Below are positions 11,953 to 23,800 of a stretch of 64,000 nucleotides of DNA, in pieces (the stretch's first letter is position 1; the number at the start of each line of letters is the position of its first letter). Made by a program: the position numbers and the translations under genes. This DNA comes from Rhodamnia argentea (lineage: Eukaryota; Streptophyta; Magnoliopsida; Myrtales; Myrtaceae), in contig NC_063154.1 in assembly GCF_020921035.1 (NCBI RefSeq), positions 868,001 through 932,000 of the forward strand. Reading direction: 5' to 3'. Below the pieces are notes generated by a model, which was given only the letters and a program-made list of their open reading frames with translations, made no database searches and had not been told where the DNA came from.

Positions 11953-13335
11953 GATCCATTTCCCACATCTCCACTTTAACATCGCTTGGGTCCTGCTTTG
12001 GAAATTTTCATCCATTACTTTACCCCAAAGTTCAAAAATGAAACAAATTTTGAAAAAGGAAAAGAAAAGAAATTCTTCGTAGTTTCAAGAAAATATGAAA
12101 AGATTTGAACACTCACCGTGCAAATATTTTAAAATATTCCAAGAATTTCCCATTTTATAAGAATTAAAGTATCATTATCATAACTTTTTTACAAGCGCAA
12201 GAATTGAAATTGAGATCCCAAACATTAACATTCCCATCTACTGTCCTATACCCAATCAATCCCTTACCATCAAAGTGAGCAATCAGCTTGAAATATTAAT
12301 TCACTCGATAGAGTTTTACATGATCGTATTAAAATAGTGTCATAAACTTATGGATTAACATGTCGATTAAGATTGTATTTTCCTCTTTCAAACTTACTGA
12401 TTTTCCTTTAACGACAAGCGACTTTCTCGCTTCTTCACATTTAAAGTACATTAAATGTATAAGATGATTCTCGTTTCGGGCTCTCAAATAAAGTTCAAGA
12501 TCCACTTACCCTTAACTACATGTACATTCTAATCTCACGAATCGAGCGCGGCAAACCCTTTTTTCATTACCCTTAACTACCCGTACAGCCTCGCGATGCT
12601 CCATCGCCCACCGCCTTGTTGGCGTCTCCATCCCCTCAACCATGACCAACGGCAGTTGCCCTATGATCACCACCGGCCTCATCTCTCTCTCTCCTCGAAG
12701 TTGGTGCATGCCGGTGACGGTGTTACTTAGTTATTCTTCTTCTTAAACACCATGATACTAGAGAAAAATCATAAATGACTCTTGAATTTTGACCTAATGT
12801 AATGTTATCGTTAATGTTTTTATTTGTTCAATGTGGTCTCTGAAAAATTGATAAAATTTTTGTTCAATCTAATTCTTAGACTAGATTATTCACGTAAGGT
12901 ACTCGCCTCTATTTAGGATATATAATTCACATCATCATATAATGATGAACATATTAACGACCTATTTTTTTTTTCTCTCTTCTTCTAAAGTAGTGGATAA
13001 AAAGATAGACAAGTTAACTCATTATTTTTAAAAAAATCCAACTCATCACATAATAATCAAATCATCAAATAAAATGACATTAAACACTTACGAATAGTTC
13101 AGTGATTATATTGAATAAATTAAAAGTATATCGCATGGAGACAAAATTTTATGGACTATTTGTGTCATTTTCCCTACTAATTATTCATTTGCACTTTTCT
13201 ACTCTATATCTAGGCATCCTAAAGTCAAGAAAAGAATATCTTCAGGGACTTCTAATGTACATTGTGACCAACATTTTGTTCAATACTTGAAATTCTCTTA
13301 ATTCAATTCACTCAAAAGGTCAAGCTATCAAATCA
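11953..13335. other. Intergenic, no gene seen
   Basis: AT-rich sequence between the methyltransferase promoter side and the glyoxalase gene. Short ORFs such as 12512-12709 (minus) and 13102-13290 (plus) show no family motifs and are taken as chance. An AGGAGATCCAT motif at about 11950 repeats the MITE end. Confidence 0.5.
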
Positions 13336-13339
13336 TATG

Positions 13340-13860
13340 TGCGCCCGTGAGTAAGGGTCAGCAAAAGAATTGGACCAAACCGGCCTATTTGGGCGGTTCG
13401 CGCAAGAATCGATCTAGTTCCTAATTCCTAAAATTTCAAATCGGTGAATATCGGTCCAGTTTCCGAAATCAGGTATGGATCCACCCATCCGGACCCCCCA
13501 AATTGAAATGATTTTTTTTTTTCAATTCTCATTGTTCTAATTTTTCAAAATCCTAGTTCTCGTTCTTTTCTCGCTTAAAGTCTCATACTCAGTCACGCTA
13601 GTGTTGCTCATGCTTCTCACTCTCACTTCTCTCGATCTCAATCAGGCACTCACGCCTCCCTCACTGCTCGACACCTCTCATTTCTCTTAGTCTCAGCCAC
13701 ACTCACGCCACTCGAGGAATATGAAAAAGAAGATGGAGATACAGCCAGTTCTTGGATCCGCCCAAAAATCGGGTGGATCCGGGCCGGGTTCTAGATTTCA
13801 CAAACTGGGAATTCGCCCACCTAGAACCACTCACCCCTTACCCGCGAGGGGTGTTACAAG
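13340..13860. repeat. Putative repeat with internal GGATCCACCC inverted motifs
   Basis: GGATCCACCCATCCGGACC near 13478 is inverted as GGGTGGATCCGGGCC near 13772. The intervening 290 bp is pyrimidine-rich with CTCACTCTCAC-type repeats. Outer blocks (CCGGCCTATTTGGGCGG; GAATTCGCCCACCTAGAACC) look like eroded element ends. There are no coding motifs and the boundaries are unsure. Confidence 0.3.
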
Positions 13861-13979
13861 AGTGTACCTTAAACATTAAGCTAAATAAAACGGGATACGG
13901 AACAGAAGTCGTCTTGCGGTATTCACACGTCCTGTGGCACCAAATGCCATCGACTCTACGTGTCCCCTCTCCATTTAAT

Positions 13980-13982
<3 letters not shown>

Positions 13983-14012
<30 letters not shown>
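13983..14012 (+). repeat. (CT)n microsatellite in the glyoxalase-gene leader region
   Basis: An uninterrupted CT dinucleotide run directly precedes an in-frame ATG at 14013 and lies 80 bp upstream of the preferred start at 14091. CT runs in this position are common in plant leaders and core promoters. Confidence 0.85.
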
Positions 14013-14014
<2 letters not shown>

Positions 14015-14090
14015 GGCGGGTGCCGCCATATATATAGCAAAAGAAAGGTGGCCGTGTCTTGAAGAAGCGAGGATAACATTAGAAGCAGAC

Positions 14091-14795
14091 ATGGAAAGCA
14101 AAGCGCATCGAGTCGACGGCGATTCCCGTGATCGAACGAACGGGGAGAGCGAAAGAGCTGACGTCGTGGACGACGCGGAGAAGGAAAAGGAGAAAGCGGG
14201 CGGCGGCGGCGAGGAAGGAGAGGAGGAGGAGGAGGAGGAGATGCCGTTGATGGCGCTGAACCACGTGTCGAGGCTGTGCAGGTCGGTGAAGGATTCGATG
14301 GAGTTCTACAGGAAGGTGCTAGGGTTCGTGCTGATCGAGCGGCCCCAGGCCTTCGACTTCGACGGCGCGTGGCTATTCAACTACGGCATCGGCATCCACC
14401 TGGTCCAGTCCCACGACGAGGACCGACTCCCCCCGGAGTCTCACCCTCTGGACCCCATGGACAACCACATCTCCTTCCAGGTTGTTATATCGAACTTGAC
14501 CTGCGTGACCTATTTCTGACTCTCTAATCTAATTATCATAAACTAGTGTGAGGACGTGGGTGCGGTGGAGCACAAGCTGAGCGAGATGGGCGTAGAGTAC
14601 ATGAAGAGGATGGTGAGCGACGACGAGAGCAGGGCGTCCATCGACCAGCTCTTCTTCACCGACCCCGACGGCTTCATGATCGAGATCTGCAACTGCGAGA
14701 ACCTCAAGCTCGTCCCCGCCGGCTCTTTGGGCAAGATCAAGCTCCCCTTGGACCGGCAAAACCCGCCAGTGGAGTCGAACAAGGAGGAGCGCTAG
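14091..14795 (+). CDS. Glyoxalase-I-family (VOC) protein, At2g28420-like
   Basis: Two exons, 14091-14480 and 14547-14795, join in phase 0 at CAG|GT..AG|TGT and encode 212 residues. The VOC fold starts at MPLMALNHVSRLC (about residue 51) and continues with MEFYRKVLGF, GAWLFNYGIGIHLVQ, MDNHISFQ, then in exon 2 DQLFFTDPDGFMIEICNCEN. Candidate metal ligands are the His of NHVS, the Glu of LIERP, the His of DNHIS and the Glu of MIEICN. The match is to the plant GLYI-like group (At2g28420, At1g15380, At1g80160) rather than the two-domain canonical glyoxalase I, so methylglyoxal activity is not assured. The first 50 residues are hydrophilic and end in a Gly/Glu tract absent from short relatives. A TATATATA at about 14028 supports the start at 14091; ATG 14013 would add 26 residues. 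Confidence 0.88.
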
Positions 14796-17030
14796 TCATG
14801 AGCACGGTTCGGAGGGGACCTTGGAACCATCATCTGTTGTGAAAGGGTGGTGTTGGGAGTGCTTGTTCTTGGGTCGTGTGTCAAGAAAGCTGCATTGTTT
14901 GGAACGTACCTACGTTTCTGTAACCAAATGTTGGATTTTCCTTGGCCGATGTAGGACAGATTTAACCTGTTAATCATGATGTTAAGTTGTTAACCTGGGC
15001 ATGCAAGTGTTCGGGGAAAGAAAAGGTGTGGTTTATTAATGTATTGGAGCTCGAGTAGATGAAGAGGGAGGCAAATAGAAGTACCTATTAAACGCATGAT
15101 GCTCTAGTTTTCAAGTTAATTAGAGGAGATCGGGTTAAAGGACATCCAAAGGCAGTACAACACTCGTTTTGGTGCCAAAAAAGTTTCTAAGGGGGCTTCT
15201 GTGACCATATTTGGTTTTCCAATTTTTCAATATAAAACAGGGAAATTTTATAGATATTTTCTTTTTCTTCTCCTTTTTTTTTTTCTTTTAACTGTGCCTG
15301 GCAAGGATTGCCAAGCACTCGCGGGGTAAGCCCCCTTGCTCGCTCGAGGCCGCGATGGCCTGGCGATCCTTATTGGCTACAAAAATAAAAATATTAAAAT
15401 GTTTCATGTCAGTATTGATCGCGCCACATATCATGGTCAACATTCTTATCGATGATTTTCAGTTAAGATTAGTTGGATGAACTCAATAGGCAAAATCTTA
15501 AATGATTTTAGGACTCAATTGGCATAATTAAAAGGACCGAATTGTCAAAAATGTAATAAGTTTATGACTTTTTGGATAATTTGGTCCATGACTAAGTTGA
15601 ACATGTTTCAAAAGTTCATGAATCATATTGGTCAAATTAAAATTTCAGGACTACATTGCACATAGGATTAAAGTGCATGGACCATATTGGTCAAAATAAA
15701 AGTTCAATCGAGACTAAGTTGAACGTGTTTCAAAAGCTCAGCCAGGATTAAGTTGTATTCGAGAGAGTCGAAGAATTGGGAGGCGGGTTTGGTCCGGTTT
15801 CGAAGAGGGAGAGTAACGTGGTGGGGGTTGTTTTAGAAAGACAGTTTGGTGTTTCCACGAGTAATGAGCACAAGGGCAAAAGAATAGTAATAACAATAAA
15901 ATTCAAAAAAGAACCTCAATATTTTCTGGAGAAACAGGGCTCTCCTTCGCCTTCGTGATGCTTCCATTCTCGTTCGCCCGATCCTTAACAAATTGTGGTT
16001 CAAGTGGTCCCTCAAAAAAGGTTTGGCGATGAAGTGAGTGATGTACAAAATTTACGACACTTATATAGTATCATTTTCTCAAGTAAATTTGATTGAAGTT
16101 TAGGCTTGTCCAAGTGAGTAATTGCCTTATTTTTACCACTTTCTATTTCGGAATTATTACATATTCTTTGTATTAAAGAATTGATTGCCATATAATTAAA
16201 AAAAAAAAAAAAAAAAAAGGAACCGTTGGTGTAGAATTGCTCAATTCATTATTTCGCCTTGGGTTAGTCCATGACATACTGTAGTTTAGAGCGACTGCTG
16301 ATTTATCAAATATGATAGTTTCGTGGTTTGGAACTTTTATTCGATTGAAAATTTGTGACAACATCTGGAAGCATATAGATGTCGAAATGCATTATTATAT
16401 TTCGTTTTTCTTGGTTATCTTTGAAATATAAAGTTGTGTTTGTTGGAGTGAAAGAATTTTTCGCTTTCACGAAATATTTTCCTGAAAAATAATTTTTGAG
16501 AAAGCATTTTTTCCTTTATTGTGAAAATTTTAAAAAAAAACTAATTCGCTGAAAATCCTTTTACTCAAACAAGCATATCCTTAAACTTAACCGTGATATT
16601 TTCTACTTCTATTTTTTTCTTGCACAAATGCTTTTATCAGCTTTATTTACTTTGTTTCAACTCGCTCCATTTTCTCACTTGGAAGTCCCTCTTTTCGGAA
16701 CACGATCCTCAGAAGCTGCTTTTCTATTTGTGGATCAAATTGATCGTTTCGACCGTGCAAACTCATCATCGAGATCTTTAATTGACATGCAATATCACCA
16801 TTAAGATTAAGAAAGACGAACTTAGTTTCACTTTCCGGCATTTTTTTTTTTTTGTTGGCAGGAAATTATAACAGTAAATGTGTCTATTATGTATCATATT
16901 TGGTAACCCATTTCAGGGCATTCGTGTTTCAACTCAAATGCGCCAAGATAAAATAATAAGAAAAATCCACCAGATTCTAATTTCATCAACTGTTTTATGA
17001 TAGTTTTCGACATGGAGCATGTCGCTTGAT
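14796..17030. other. Intergenic with decayed repeats, no gene seen
   Basis: After the glyoxalase 3' end lies AT-rich DNA with a GC-rich island at about 15290-15375 (GGCAAGGATTGCCAAGCAC, GAGGCCGCGATGGCC). Near 15590-15730 are repeated phrases of the type AAGTTGAACRTGTTTCAAAAG and CATATTGGTCAAA. These resemble the 57.9-58.2 kb fold-back and other eroded non-autonomous elements. The open frame 16647-16841 (minus) shows no motif I know. Confidence 0.5.
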
Positions 17031-17039
17031 ATTCCTCAA

Positions 17040-17663
17040 GGGGGGAGATTGTCAAAAAAGTCCTAAATCTTTTGCGCTTTGGCCAATCAGTTTTAAACAT
17101 TTTAAGTTTGTTGATTCAATGCTAAGCCTTTTTCACCTTTTGACAATTCGGTCCAATTGACCGAAAATCGCTGACATGGACATTGGCCGTCTCACGTGGC
17201 ATAGCCGGTGCTGACGTGAACAATTTTTAATGATTAGTTTAATATTTTTAGAATTTTTTATTTTTAATTTAATTTTTTTATGATTTTCTTTTTCCTTTTC
17301 TCTTTTGTTTCCTTTCTTTCATTTTAATATGATATTATCTTTTTTTTTCCATGCGAGGGCGACCCACGCCTCACATCAGAGGGAAAAAAGAAAGGAAAAA
17401 AGAAAAAAAGAAAAAAGGACAAAGGAAAAACATGAATAAATAAATAAAAATATTCGGAAACATAGTAAAATAATATTTACAATTTTCACGTCAGCACCGT
17501 AGTACCCAGTAGAACGGTCGGCGTCCATGTCCGCGATTTCCAATTACTATGACTAAATTGACAAAAGATGAAAAGGTTTAGAATTGAATCTACAAACTTA
17601 AAAAATTTAAATTTGAATTAGCAAAAATGCAAAAAGGTTTATGACTTCTTTGACAATCTTCTT
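17040..17663. mobile_element. Long-TIR non-autonomous DNA transposon
   Basis: Arms of roughly 190 bp face each other. The left reads GATTGTCAAAAAAGTCCTAAA and runs to GGTGCTGACGTGAACAAT; the right is the inverse, from ATTTTCACGTCAGCACCGT to GACTTCTTTGACAATC. The flanks carry TTCCTCAA at 17032-17039 and again at 17664-17671, a plausible 8-bp target duplication that defines the element as 624 bp. The centre is a purine/pyrimidine-rich tract without coding potential. The duplication length would suit hAT; the long arms would also suit a MULE relative. Confidence 0.7.
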
Positions 17664-18540
17664 TTCCTCAAAAGAATTAATAAGCTACGCTTTCGTGATT
17701 AAATTTTCTGTGCATTCCTATATGGTTAAGCCGAAAGGGCCTTCAAAAAACCCTCTTTAGCTTTTCTGTAACATTCAGAAAATTAATTCAGTTTTTAAAT
17801 TTTACCTTTTTTTGATGACCTAAGGTATTTATCATTTTAATGGTGGTTAAGATTGGGATTAAAAGTCAAAAGGGGAACTCAATCCAAAACCATACACTTG
17901 CGTACACACTTGGCATATCCCGATTGGCAGGCTGACATAAAACCACTACACACGGCAGCCAAACTGGAAATTTGCCGGACTGACAAAACTATCCGCGAGG
18001 CTGCTGTTTAGAGATAACTTAATATGCTTTATGTGCTAATTGAACTTTTTTTTAACCTTTTACGGGACGCAAATAAGTTGTTAATTATTCATTTACTGAT
18101 TAATGGAGTTAAGTACACATGTTAACTTCATTTAGGGAGGAAGAAGAAAAAGAGAAATAATCATCGTGTTTGCACACCAATTTGTTAGGGCTAGGATAAC
18201 CTTCTATCCACACTAATTCGTTATTCGTTCATAGTTAAATCAAATTTGATTGAACTATCGACCCTGTTTGTTAAACCTTTACTTCATAAAAAACATTATT
18301 AATAAAAAACTTTTCCAATAATGTATCAACTTATTCGAGTGCTCTTGAAAGATTTATCCTCGCTTCTCATATAAATACTTGCATCAGCCAATTTTAAAAT
18401 CTAGCGTCTGTTATATATGATAAAAGTCGAAGCTGAGAAATTTGTCATGTAGCATAACATGTGGCATCAAGTAATGATTTGGCATTTACTAGTTTCTATC
18501 TCTTATTGGATTTAAATTACAAACCATAAATGAAGACTTC

Positions 18541-19772
18541 GGCTCCGTTTGTTTCGCCGAAATCAACTTTCGGGAAAATATTTTCCGAATTTTTCAACGT
18601 TTGGTTCATTGAAAATATGTTAGTCAAGAAAAACATTTTTTACCCATGAAAAAAATCCTTCAACAGTAGATGTTTTCATAAAATATTTTCTTCTTCTTTC
18701 CTTTCTCCTCTCTTTCACATTTCTTTTCTTTTAATTAATTTTTTACTTTATTTTCATATTTATTTATTTTTTAAAAATTTGCAAATTTATTTTTAAATTT
18801 TTTTTCTTTTTAAAATTTTTTCCTTTTCCTTCTTCTTCAGCCGGTCGCCGGCCCGTAACAAGGCCAGGCATTGCCAAATCTAGTGAGGCTTGTTCACCAA
18901 CCTCACGGCATCAAGCTCGCTAGATCCGACTTCGAATTGATGGATCAATACCCGGTGCGATTTGCTCGAAACAGAAGTTATTGCGTTGCGATAATCGAAT
19001 CCATATCGAGAACAACATAGCTCGAGGGAAAAATTTAGAGCTGCAACATTATTTCATTTTATAGCTGGGAAATTGTCGTTCAATTAGTGAAGGATCATAT
19101 ATTCATCGTCCAAAGACTAATTTATGCCTAATATGATAGGTTTCAATGCTTGAATCACAATCTCAACCAATTAAGGAATAACCAGTGTGACTTCGGTTTA
19201 AGCGTCGCAAACTAAAGCTACGTTTGAAAAAAGGCGAGATAATGGAAATAAGAAACTTTTGGTGGAGAATTATATTGTATTTTTTCTAAGTAAGGACGAG
19301 AAGGAAATTTTAAATGTGACGGTATTTTTCATATAGGCGATTGATCAACTGAAAATCTAAAACTTTACTATGATCAGAGTTAGTTCTAGTTTTTTTGAAA
19401 TCGTCCTTGCCCGAGGTTGGCAATGCTCGGCCATTGGAATCTGGTGAGCTTGAGCCTCGCCGGCTGGTGACAAGGCTTGGTGGTCGGTTGCCAGCCTAAG
19501 AAGAAAGGAAAAAATAAAAACAAGAAAATAAAAAAATGAAAAATGAGAGAGAAAAAAGATAGAGAAAATAAGTAAATCGATTTTTCTTTTAAATTATTAA
19601 AAGATGTATTCGGCGAAACTTGAGTTTTTTTACTAAATGGAAGAAAATATTTTTCGGTTCGTTTTCGAGTTTAAGTCAAACACTGAAAATATATATCATA
19701 ATTTTCTCGAAAAACAGCTTCCTAGAGAATATTTTCCAAAAACGCCACATTTTTCAAGAAATAAACGAAGCC
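18541..19772. mobile_element. Long-TIR element, GGCTCCGTTTGTTTC ends
   Basis: The left end GGCTCCGTTTGTTTCGCCGA, followed by a GGAAAATATTTTCCG block, is inverted at the right end as GGAAAATATTCTC...GGCTTCGTTTATTTC (read on the minus strand). GC-rich motifs (GCCGGTCGCCGGCC; CTCGCCGGCTGGTGACAAGG) lie inside. It is about 1.23 kb with no ORF of a transposase. Flanking duplications are not clear. Confidence 0.6.
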
Positions 19773-20846
19773 TTAATCTCTTATTAACTTCAAAACTATC
19801 CAAAAAGGATAAATTAGAGTAACCACGATCATGTATACTCTATTATCTTCCAATTTTTATATTGTACGTATATTAAGTTTAGATATTAAAAATAGATATA
19901 ATGAAAGTATATCAATATTTTATATCTCTATTAAGTTAAAATTCAGAGAAAGATAAACTAGAGAAAGTAATTCAAGTTATACTCTTCACTACCGTGGCTT
20001 ATTCTCTATATAGTTTCTTAAATGTACTTGTAAACGAAAATTTCAAGCCATATTTATGGAAATATTCGAGTTTAAGCTTAAACAAGTAACCAAAAATATG
20101 TTTAAATAATACTAAAATGACGTGGTTTGTATTTTAACAAAACAGAGACTACAAACGAAAATCGTAAATTATGCCTACTGTTAAACTAATAAATCTTTTT
20201 ACATATTAAAAAATTCCAAAATTTATATCAGCATGGCAAGAATATCGCATGTCGATCATAAAAAATAAATAAAAAAACCTCAAAACTTTGCTCATACTAA
20301 TAATTCGAAAATGAGTGTAGATTCGCACTATTTATATATATGTGTGTATATATATGTATATATTTATATATATTTACAGATGTATATGAAACTCCAAAAT
20401 GTACTTTTTGCAACTTAAACCTATGCGAAATTGTGGTTTTGTGGAAATCTTAAGGTGTAAAATACAGCACTGGAAATGTAAAAAAATTTCACACGTTACT
20501 TCAGTAACTGCGTTTCCCCAATCAGAAAATGACTTAATAAGCTACAAAATTAACGCTTTTAATACAAGAAAAAGGGGACGATAATACATTCCTCAGTGAC
20601 ATAGAAGAAACACAAATCACTCCTCTGTGTCTCTGTCCCTGTCTCTCATCTCCCTCCCCTCTCATGCACAGATCAGATCACGCAAACCCTAGACCATCAG
20701 GATCATCAACGCCCCCCCTCTCTCTCGCGCTCTTTCATTACATCCATTCGCAGATTGATCCGATTGATTTGTGCTGTATCGATAAATCCATAATTTGAGT
20801 TTTTTTTTTTTCCTAATTTTGTGTCCGCGGTTCTGCAATTCCGGAG
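19773..20846. promoter_or_regulatory. Upstream region and CT-rich leader of SEC31
   Basis: AT-rich sequence with a TATATA-rich microsatellite at about 20332-20375 is followed by a pyrimidine-rich leader from about 20615 to 20730 (CTCTGTGTCTCTGTCCCTG and similar). The ATG follows at 20847. The promoter extent is inferred. Confidence 0.4.
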
Positions 20847-23800
20847 ATGGCGTGCATAAAGGGTGTGAGCCGGTCGGCGTCGGTGGCTATGGCGCCGGAC
20901 GGCGGTTACTTGGCGACCGGGACCATGGCTGGGGCGGTGGATCTCTCCTTCAGCTCATCGGCCAGTCTCGAGATCTTCAGGCTCGATTTCCGGTCCGACG
21001 ATCGAGATCTTCCGCTTGTCGCCGAAACACCCAGCTCTGAGCGCTTCAATCGTCTTTCTTGGGGCAAGAATGGATCCGGCACCGATGAATTCTCCATGGG
21101 GCTAATCGCTGGTGGCCTCGTTGATGGAACCATTGGTCTTTGGAACCCACTACCTCTGATCCGGTAATTGAGAATTGTTTGATTTGATTTCGAGTGTGGA
21201 TTGGTGTTTTGGAGTGGAGATCTAGCTGAAGCGTTTGTTTAGCTGGTGAATGGTTGTTCCTGGATGCAATCGCCGTTTCTCGATTTGGAAACTGAATGGG
21301 ATTTCAGGCCTTTAGTTTATTGGGGTGATGGTGTAATAGAATGGTGGTAATGTTAATTTTCGGTGTAAGTTATTCTGAAGTCCGAACCTCCTCCTTACGA
21401 ACTGGTGAATATTGCGGAAGACCAGTTATTCTTGAAATGAGTATCCATACGAAAGAAGGGTCCATAGGATCGAATCCAATTCATTTTCTTCTCTGTCATG
21501 CTTTGCATCTCTAGTTCTTAAACAAGCTCCATTGCAGAATAAAGAATCAAGGACTGCCATCTAGTTTCTGTATGTTTCTAGCTTATGTATAGCAGGATTA
21601 TTGTTGTGGTTTAGAAGTAGAGGAGATTACATTTTTGAAGAATACGTCTTTGAATTGAATATTTTGGCTTACTTTTTATTCTCCTTCATCTAAATACAGA
21701 ATGGGCGTCCCTTAGTATTTGTACTTCTTATATTTAGCGATATAATAATGGTAGAGTAGAATCAATCCAGAAATTGTTAGTTGAGATTAGGTATCTGAAG
21801 GGAAGTCCTTTCTGTTATTGGCCACTTATCGGGTCTTATTTGAAGCCATGTTTTGTTACGCTAGGGCCTGTTTCCTTGATGGAAAATTTCAAAATTTCCT
21901 TTTTGTTCTCATTTGAGAATGAAAACACCACTGAAACTGTGTTTGGAGGGATTGCGGAAAAGTTTGCAAATGAAGGCACGGTAACCTCGTTTTTGTTTTT
22001 TAGGCACAAAAAAGAAAACACCTTCCTGGTGTCTCACTGTTTTCAGTCCGAAACGGGAACACATTCATTTTGGACTGATATACATGTTTTTCATGTTGTC
22101 TTAGGCTCTTAGCTTTCTCAAACTCATTTTAAGTAAAAGAACAATTATAGCATTTTTGCTTAGGAAAGGGACATAACTTCTTCTTCTTTTTCAATTGAAG
22201 CATCAAACAGGTTTTGTTTGACTTACTAAACACGTTATCAGAATAGCGGGCAACGAAAAATAAGAAGTGTTTGCATTCACTATTTCTTATGGAAAAGGTA
22301 GCCAAAAATGTTTCTCGAACCAAAATGTCCCCCCTCATATTCTCATTCTGGTGTGGCATTATAGGATGAACGACTTGGACAAGAATTGAGTGATGATGTT
22401 CATTCAAGAAATATGGTCAAGAGCAGTAGTGGATCGAGGTTGATTTCAATTTTATGTTGCCCATTTAACTGAGTTAAGGGCTTTTGTAAGCTGCAAGCTG
22501 CAATTATCCATTTTATTTCTGGGTAATTAATTTGGTATTTTTTTTTTCTGATAGGTCAATAGATTTAACTGTAGAGGACCAAGGGGGTGGGGAAACCCAT
22601 TTGCAAAACGAGCTCAAAATACTGAATCCCTATACAAGAAACTCAAAGATCAGAAGAGAGCTCTTGCATTAACTAATATACACCAAGGCATGAACATCCA
22701 TATGCAAGTTTCTACTATACGAAAAGTTTAAGTCTTTAATTCAGTTATCAATCAAAACAAAAATGGAAATCCCTCTCTATCAAAAGCTCTCTTGTGCTGT
22801 TCCTTCCAAATCAACCAGAAAACAGAGAGTAGATGTTAAAATTATTTGGTGGAGATTATTTAGTCTTCTGGAGTAAGATAATTCAAATAATCCATCCATA
22901 TAATGAGGGCTCTCTTCTTTTCAGAACTGATGTCGTTTTTATGCAAAGTGAAATTGTCATTGGGTTGGAGTGCCATATACTGAGATTAAAGAAGTAGGAT
23001 CACTGAGTTGGTTACCTATTGGTTCTGAAGAGAAAATTGTAGATGTTCATCTCCATTTTCACCACAGGAGTTGGACCAGAACTATATTGTTTGGGTTTCG
23101 TCGTTAAATCTTGATCTAGCTGCTTCATTCTGTCGTGGTGGCTTTAGTTTCTACCTTCCTCTAAATTTTTCTATTCTGACAATTGACTTTTATGAAGGTT
23201 CCATCGAATTTTTCTATTCAGACCATCCTGTAGTGTATTAAGAGACCAATATAACAAGTCTTGCCTGGCCTTCACTATGTTGCTGTTAGTACTTTGGTAT
23301 TATTTTTTTGAAATATTTTCTCTTGGAGACCTGGGGGTAGTGTTTCCCATCCTAACTTTTTGTCACATCCTGTCTTGTTTTGGCATTGAGACATGTCATA
23401 ACATGGAGGAGCAAGGGGTGACACTACTCAGTCTTTTCTTCCTCTCTCCATCTCTTTACCAATCATGAAAAGTGCCGCTAGACCTAGTAATTTAGTCTTT
23501 CAAGTCCTGCTATTTCTCTGAAGCTGGCATGTGATTTTCTCTGTTCTTTTGTTTAGTTTTTCAACAAAAGAGTGAGAATCCAGATCAGCATCCACTGAGT
23601 TCAATGATTTGTCAAAATCAAGAGTGAATTTTCAATGGGAGTGATCAAAAGAAAGCTTTTAAAGAAATTTCATGTCCAAGCTTCCTCTGAAGCTTTAAGC
23701 CTTGAAGCTTTGGTTACTCTTGATGACGTTTCTTGAAGCTTCTTCGAGCTTGTTATGTGGTTTGTTTTGTTGCTTTGGAATGTTTGTTTAGGTTCCTATT

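Noticed and set aside
16647-16841. 64-codon minus-strand ORF resembling an exon
   Set aside because: The composition is protein-like, but I recognise no family and see no supporting splice partners among the surrounding repeats.
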